Source: Bacteroidia bacterium
GTDB taxonomy: Bacteria; Bacteroidota; Bacteroidia; Chitinophagales; Saprospiraceae
Assembly (NCBI GenBank): GCA_030433135.1
Contig: JAUILF010000006.1
Location: 1-48,405, forward strand
DNA length: 48,405 nucleotides
Reading direction: 5' to 3'
Made by a program: the position numbers and the translations under genes. Positions 44,858 to 48,405 of this stretch are shown piece by piece (position 1 is the first letter of the stretch; every line of letters starts with the position of its first letter). The notes beneath the pieces are model-generated. The model saw only the letters and a list, made by a program, of their open reading frames with translations, had not been told where the DNA came from and did not search any database.

Positions 44858-46351
44858 TTACATTTTATCGCGAACAAAAGTTTGACCGTATATTTCTAGC
44901 GATACCACTTTGTAACCATCATCTTTGAACTGCATTGATCCGTTTCTTCTCCATGGTTGGTCAGGATAAATGACCCGGTATTTCGTGTGGCTCTCAAGCT
45001 CCAACTGTGCGGTAATCTCACCTGTCGTCAAAAACAGTTTGCCTTCCTTTGCGAATACAATGGCCTCTCCCAGTACAGTATTAGTATAATTTCCTTCCAG
45101 TTCCTGAATAGAGAAAGCTGCTTCTTTCGCTTCATAATGACCGTTTGACTGCGCCTCTCTGTCTATCCTGAGTTTGTCATACAACGCTATTAATTCTGTA
45201 CTCCAGTCACGTTGTGGGTCTACTGGCCCCAATACGTCAAATACTTTGTACATGATCGCATGTCTGACCTCGGCATGATCGAGGTTACCGAATACGTAAA
45301 CCCCCAGTCCTTCATCCGGAATCACCCCAATGATAGCTACCGTTCCCTGCAAGCTGCCCGTATGGAAACTAACGGCTCTTCCCATATAGTCGTGTTGAAA
45401 CCATCCCAGCGCATAAGTTTTCCAATGAGGTTGAGTTAATCGCTGAGTGGGATAAAACCCGGCATCTGAAACGATGATCTGAGGTTTCAACCATTCCATG
45501 TAATTCTCCTGAGAGATCAGTCTCTCACCATTCACTCTTGCACTATCCAACACAAACTTCATCCACTTTTGCATATCCTCAGCACACGACCAAACTGCAC
45601 CTGCCGGGGCAATTGGATCAGCACTGGCATCCGGGATCGGAACAATATCTCCGTCTACCCGATGGTGGGCTACAGAACGATTGGAGTAGTTCATGGACTT
45701 TTCCAGGGTTGGGAAAGTGTTATTCATTTCCAATGGATCAAAAATGCGCTCTTGCAAAAAATCCGCCCAGGTCTGCCCACTTACGTTTTCCATAACGGTA
45801 CCGGCCACAGCATACATAATGTTCTGATAGGTATACCCACCTCGCAAAGGATAACTCATCTCGAGATCTGCAACCCTGTCAATGATCTCCGCCGGCTCAT
45901 ATTGCCAGGCGTACCACAACAAATCGGCATTGCCTAATCCAACATTATGAGTAAACAAATCCCTGATTCGTACTGATCTTGTTATATAAGGATCACTGAG
46001 CTGAAATCCGGGAAAGTGGTCTGTTACCGGGTCGTCCCAATCCAGTTTACCTTCATCCACCAGCATGGCCATTGCCGCAGACGTCATGGCCTTGGTGGTA
46101 GAACATATAGCAAACAAGGTTTTACCATCTACCTTGCGTCCACTTCCCAACTCCCGTTCACCATAACCCGCCATCAAAAGCAACTCTCCATCCTTGACTA
46201 TCGCAACGGATAGTCCGGGAACGTTCCATTGCTCTCTGGCTTGCTCAATATACTGATCGAGCATCGTTACTTTCTCCTGCAATGACTGGGACTGCAGGTA
46301 GAATGGAATCGCAAGTAATGAGATTAACAGCAGGGAAAATGGTCGAAGCAT
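44858..46351 (-). CDS. Exported serine hydrolase, class C beta-lactamase-like
   Basis: I start at ATG 46351 (MLRPFSLLLISLLAIPFYLQ), a clean signal peptide, and not at 46399. The SxxK motif is STTK in FAICSTTKAMTSAAM; the second motif is YQN in YTYQNIMYAVAG; and HTG in SFHTGSLQG replaces KTG. A C-terminal beta domain (about 400-497; FSIQELEGNYTNTVLGEAIV) resembles DUF3471. Relatives include esterases, D-aminopeptidases and penicillin-binding proteins, so a beta-lactamase role is not implied. It could be an ester-removing enzyme of the locus, but this is only context. Confidence 0.9.
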   Translation of the reverse strand: MLRPFSLLLISLLAIPFYLQSQSLQEKVTMLDQYIEQAREQWNVPGLSVAIVKDGELLLMAGYGERELGSGRKVDGKTLFAICSTTKAMTSAAMAMLVDEGKLDWDDPVTDHFPGFQLSDPYITRSVRIRDLFTHNVGLGNADLLWYAWQYEPAEIIDRVADLEMSYPLRGGYTYQNIMYAVAGTVMENVSGQTWADFLQERIFDPLEMNNTFPTLEKSMNYSNRSVAHHRVDGDIVPIPDASADPIAPAGAVWSCAEDMQKWMKFVLDSARVNGERLISQENYMEWLKPQIIVSDAGFYPTQRLTQPHWKTYALGWFQHDYMGRAVSFHTGSLQGTVAIIGVIPDEGLGVYVFGNLDHAEVRHAIMYKVFDVLGPVDPQRDWSTELIALYDKLRIDREAQSNGHYEAKEAAFSIQELEGNYTNTVLGEAIVFAKEGKLFLTTGEITAQLELESHTKYRVIYPDQPWRRNGSMQFKDDGYKVVSLEIYGQTFVRDKM

Positions 46352-46429
46352 ATCATGAAAATTGGACCGGCAAGTTATCGAAAAGGTCCCTACATACAAA
46401 CCTTGTCGTGTGAGTCCCAGCTAATTTGC

Positions 46430-46773
46430 TTAACTAAGGCCTTTCAGAATTTCAACGATAGTATACTCAAGATCAGGTAAAACCTCCTGGATCGTATACC
46501 ATACAATGGTATAATCCACATCCATATAGTCATGTATCAACTGTCTCTCATTCCTGCCATCTTCTTCCATTCTAATTCTGAATGAGCTAACCTGGTGGTT
46601 TCTGAAACTTGCTTGGAAGCTTCTCCTATGATTTCGAAATTCCGAACCACAGCATCTTTAACCAGTTGATTGGATAAGAATCCCTCTTCTGTGATATCTT
46701 CTGTGTAATCTAATATCTTAGAGATGGCATTCCTGATGTGTTTCAGATAAATTATGTCTGACTTTGGCATCAT
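46430..46773 (-). pseudogene. hepT: HepT-like HEPN toxin gene, frameshifted in the catalytic motif
   Basis: Starts at ATG 46773, in a 4-bp ATGA overlap with the MntA stop. The frame reads HepT (IIYLKHIRNAISKILDYTED, then LVKDAVVRNFEIIGEASKQV, then WKKMAGMRD) and stops at TGA 46537. Read in the next frame from about 46540, the rest of HepT appears (LIHDYMDVDYTIVWYTIQEV, then EYTIVEILKGLS) to TAA 46430. One missing base in codon 78, within RDxLIHDY, explains it: the intact motif is RX4HXY with Arg76, His81 and Tyr83. The total span is 344 bp, one short of the 345 that would encode 114 residues. Either the toxin is dead or the base is a sequencing error. Confidence 0.85.
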
Positions 46774-47051
46774 GCTATCTTCCGCAGGTCTTTTTCGACC
46801 CACTTGCGGATATCAGGGTTAAGAGCATTGTCTGTCACCAGGTCAACTTTCACTCCCAATTGATCCGATAGATCCAATTCCAACCCAACCAGGTCAAGCA
46901 AAGTCAATCTGCTTCCAAATTTTACTAACAGATCAAGATCACTATCCGGTCCTTGCTCTTGACGGGCAAACGACCCAAACACACCAATGTATTCCGGCTT
47001 ATATGGACTCAATACTTTTCTTATGATCTCCTGTTGCTTTTCGGACAACAT
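46770..47051 (-). CDS. mntA: MntA-like minimal nucleotidyltransferase antitoxin
   Basis: 93 residues. The nucleotidyltransferase signature GSFARQEQGPDSDLDLLV is intact: GS at 26-27 and the DxD metal pair Asp38/Asp40. A third acidic strand, VKVDLVTDNALNPDIRKW, follows. In known HepT/MntA systems this protein neutralises HepT by AMP-modification of the tyrosine in its RX4HXY motif. It overlaps the hepT start by 4 bp, as is typical. Its partner gene is broken in this sequence, so its present role is unclear. Confidence 0.9.
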   Translation of the reverse strand: MLSEKQQEIIRKVLSPYKPEYIGVFGSFARQEQGPDSDLDLLVKFGSRLTLLDLVGLELDLSDQLGVKVDLVTDNALNPDIRKWVEKDLRKIA

Positions 47052-47184
47052 ATAATAGTACTCTGCTTAGTTAAAGATAATTCATTTTCTTCATGTTCGA
47101 TCAGCAACCAATACGCAAGGAGTCTCTCCGCAGTATTGAGGTTTTCAAATACCAAACCGAGATGCCTTCAGCAAATACATAATT

Positions 47185-48405
47185 TCAAGACTGCCAGGGA
47201 AAATGCAATACTTCATTGGCAAATTGTGCTTCCGATCCCAGGATACGTGATATACGTAGCAACTCATTCCATTTGACCATGCGTTCTGACCTGGTAAACG
47301 ACCCTACCTTCAATTGGCCGGCATTGGTGGCCACAGCCAGATGAGAAATAAAAGGATCTTCGGTTTCTCCCGACCGGGCAGAAACTACTGGTCGCCACCC
47401 GGATGCCATGGCATGTTGAATACAATCAATGGTCTCCGTAACCGTTCCGATTTGATTCAGCTTAATCAATATACTGTTGGCCAGATTTTGCTTGATGCCT
47501 GTATCCAATCGCTGCTTATGGGTCACAAAAAGATCATCTCCTATGATCTGCACTTTATCTCCCCACTGATAATTAAGCTCCTGCCAGCATTCAGTATCCT
47601 CCTCAGCAAAAGGATCTTCGATAGAACAAATGGGGTAACGGGCAAGCCAATCTTCGATCCAACGATAGAAGTCTTCTGCAGACAACTTCCTGTCTTCAAG
47701 TCGGAGTTGATAATATCCCTCAACATGAAATTCTGACGCCGCAATGTCCAGTGAAATCATAATATCCTCTCCCGGCACATACCCCGCAGCTTCAATAGCC
47801 CTTATCAGGAATTCTACGCCTTCCTCATTGCGGTCAAACAAAGGCCAGAATCCACCTTCATCTGCAACTCCACCGAGCTTACCTCGTTGCTGTAACAACT
47901 TTGCACATTCCTGATAAACGTCAAACGTCATTTGATAAACCTCCATCAGATCGGCAGCTCCAGTACAAATAATCATAAAATCCTGGATGTCGATACGTCC
48001 CGAACTGTGGGCGCCTCCCCCAATGATCTGTATTTCAGGTAACGGAAGAATTGTCCCCGGAGCATCCTGTAGCGTATTGAACAGCGGTTTGTCCTGTATC
48101 ATGCTGGAAGTTCGTGCCACCGCCATGGAAACCGCCAGAATTGCATTCGCTCCCAGTTTGGATTTATTAGGAGTGCCATCCAATTGCATAAGGAGTGCAT
48201 CTATCTCCTTCTGCTTGGTGATATCTTTTCCGATTAGAGCAGGCTCGATAATATTGTAAATATTATCAATGGCCCGGTTTACTGATTTACCGGCAAAGAA
48301 CGATTTATCTCCATCGCGAAGTTCCAGTGCTTCACGCGAACCAGTCGATGCACCTGATGGTGCGCAGGCTGTTCCGATCACGCCTGATGTCAGTATTACA
48401 TCCGC
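47185..48405 (-). CDS. eno: Enolase (phosphopyruvate hydratase), N-terminus outside window
   Basis: The frame is open to the window edge; about 406 codons are present and the first 30 or so residues lie beyond base 48405. A GTG at 48379-48381 is internal, since the upstream codons read ADVILTSG. Core motifs: ACAPSGASTGSREALELRDG, the mobile loop; GANAILAVSMAVART; CSIEDPFAEED and GDDLFVTHK, the metal ligands; ILIKLNQIGTVTET with the catalytic Lys; SARSGETEDPFISHLAVA; and GSFTRSERMVKWNELLRI. It converts 2-phosphoglycerate to phosphoenolpyruvate in glycolysis, in the cytosol. It is unrelated in function to the enolase-superfamily dehydratases in this window. It lies 133 bp upstream of the MntA gene. 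Confidence 0.96.
   Translation of the reverse strand, partial: ADVILTSGVIGTACAPSGASTGSREALELRDGDKSFFAGKSVNRAIDNIYNIIEPALIGKDITKQKEIDALLMQLDGTPNKSKLGANAILAVSMAVARTSSMIQDKPLFNTLQDAPGTILPLPEIQIIGGGAHSSGRIDIQDFMIICTGAADLMEVYQMTFDVYQECAKLLQQRGKLGGVADEGGFWPLFDRNEEGVEFLIRAIEAAGYVPGEDIMISLDIAASEFHVEGYYQLRLEDRKLSAEDFYRWIEDWLARYPICSIEDPFAEEDTECWQELNYQWGDKVQIIGDDLFVTHKQRLDTGIKQNLANSILIKLNQIGTVTETIDCIQHAMASGWRPVVSARSGETEDPFISHLAVATNAGQLKVGSFTRSERMVKWNELLRISRILGSEAQFANEVLHFPWQS

Noticed and set aside
46530-46560. Programmed frameshifting in hepT
   Set aside because: I see no slippery heptamer or following strong hairpin at the break, so a mutation or sequencing error is simpler.
47040-47160. Short minus-strand frame reading ENLNTAERLLAYWLL
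   Set aside because: It has a helical, protein-like look, but there is an in-frame stop upstream, no start codon, and it overlaps the MntA start. It could be a gene remnant; support is too thin.
47185-48381. Enolase starting at GTG 48381
   Set aside because: The frame continues upstream to the window edge with enolase-like residues, so this GTG is an internal Val codon.
1-48405. SusD, inner-membrane sugar transporter, tRNA, CRISPR, insertion sequence
   Set aside because: Looked for on both strands and not seen; the SusD partner of the first receptor may lie beyond base 1.

Overview
The window looks like chromosome from a member of the Bacteroidota, probably a free-living, polysaccharide-degrading Saprospiria or Cytophagia relative. 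The evidence is two ECF-sigma / FecR anti-sigma / STN-type TonB-receptor cassettes, four proteins with type IX secretion (T9SS) C-terminal sorting domains, many lipoprotein or Tat-type leaders, and a promoter of the Bacteroidota form (TTG, about 21 nt, TAnnTTTG) ahead of one sigma gene. I see no tRNA, rRNA, CRISPR array, transposase or phage gene.

Layout. (1) 1-5332: a SusC/RagA-type receptor (3' end outside the window) behind a FecR gene, with the ECF sigma gene divergent from them, followed by a terminator and a small repeat element (to about 5500). (2) 5530-8245: an exported enolase-superfamily dehydratase and an S1-type sulfatase, one minus-strand unit. (3) 8762-12462: a plus-strand unit with malate synthase, a Tat-exported beta-propeller and a small exported NTF2-like protein. 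(4) 12539-13600 (minus), a D-malate/tartrate dehydrogenase, 32 bp from the divergent 13633-15603, a CapA-like plus beta-propeller fusion. (5) 24274-15726: a tight five-gene minus-strand operon with an alpha/alpha-barrel protein, two tandem GH10 xylanase paralogs with T9SS tails, an NAD(P)-binding SDR and a Tat-exported TIM-barrel protein. (6) 27650-24401: a second enolase-superfamily dehydratase and two related proteins of zinc-dependent phospholipase C type, one of which seems to have lost its metal ligands. (7) 31403-27737: a GH26-like lipoprotein coupled to a 91-residue protein, a terminator, and a large exported PHP-like protein. (8) 38344-31556: the second sigma / FecR / TonB-receptor cassette plus a T9SS beta-helix protein. 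(9) 38491-46351: a remnant of a third enolase-superfamily gene, a very large T9SS protein with an internal duplication and a PA14 domain, a Gfo/Idh/MocA oxidoreductase, an FAD oxidoreductase and a serine hydrolase. (10) 46430-47051: a MntA/HepT toxin-antitoxin pair whose HepT gene is frameshifted inside its catalytic motif. (11) 47185-48405: enolase (eno), N-terminus outside the window.

How the genes may work together (inference): the TonB receptors with their trans-envelope sigma/FecR signalling would sense and import oligosaccharides. T9SS GH10 enzymes, the GH26-like lipoprotein, sulfatase and other exported proteins would depolymerise a xylan-like, perhaps sulfated or acid-substituted, polymer. 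A set of Tat-leader enzymes (two acid-sugar dehydratase-type proteins, Gfo/Idh, FAD oxidoreductase, propeller, TIM barrel) would process the products. Malate synthase and D-malate/tartrate dehydrogenase would feed two- and four-carbon acids into central metabolism. No SusD partner and no inner-membrane sugar transporter is visible inside the window.
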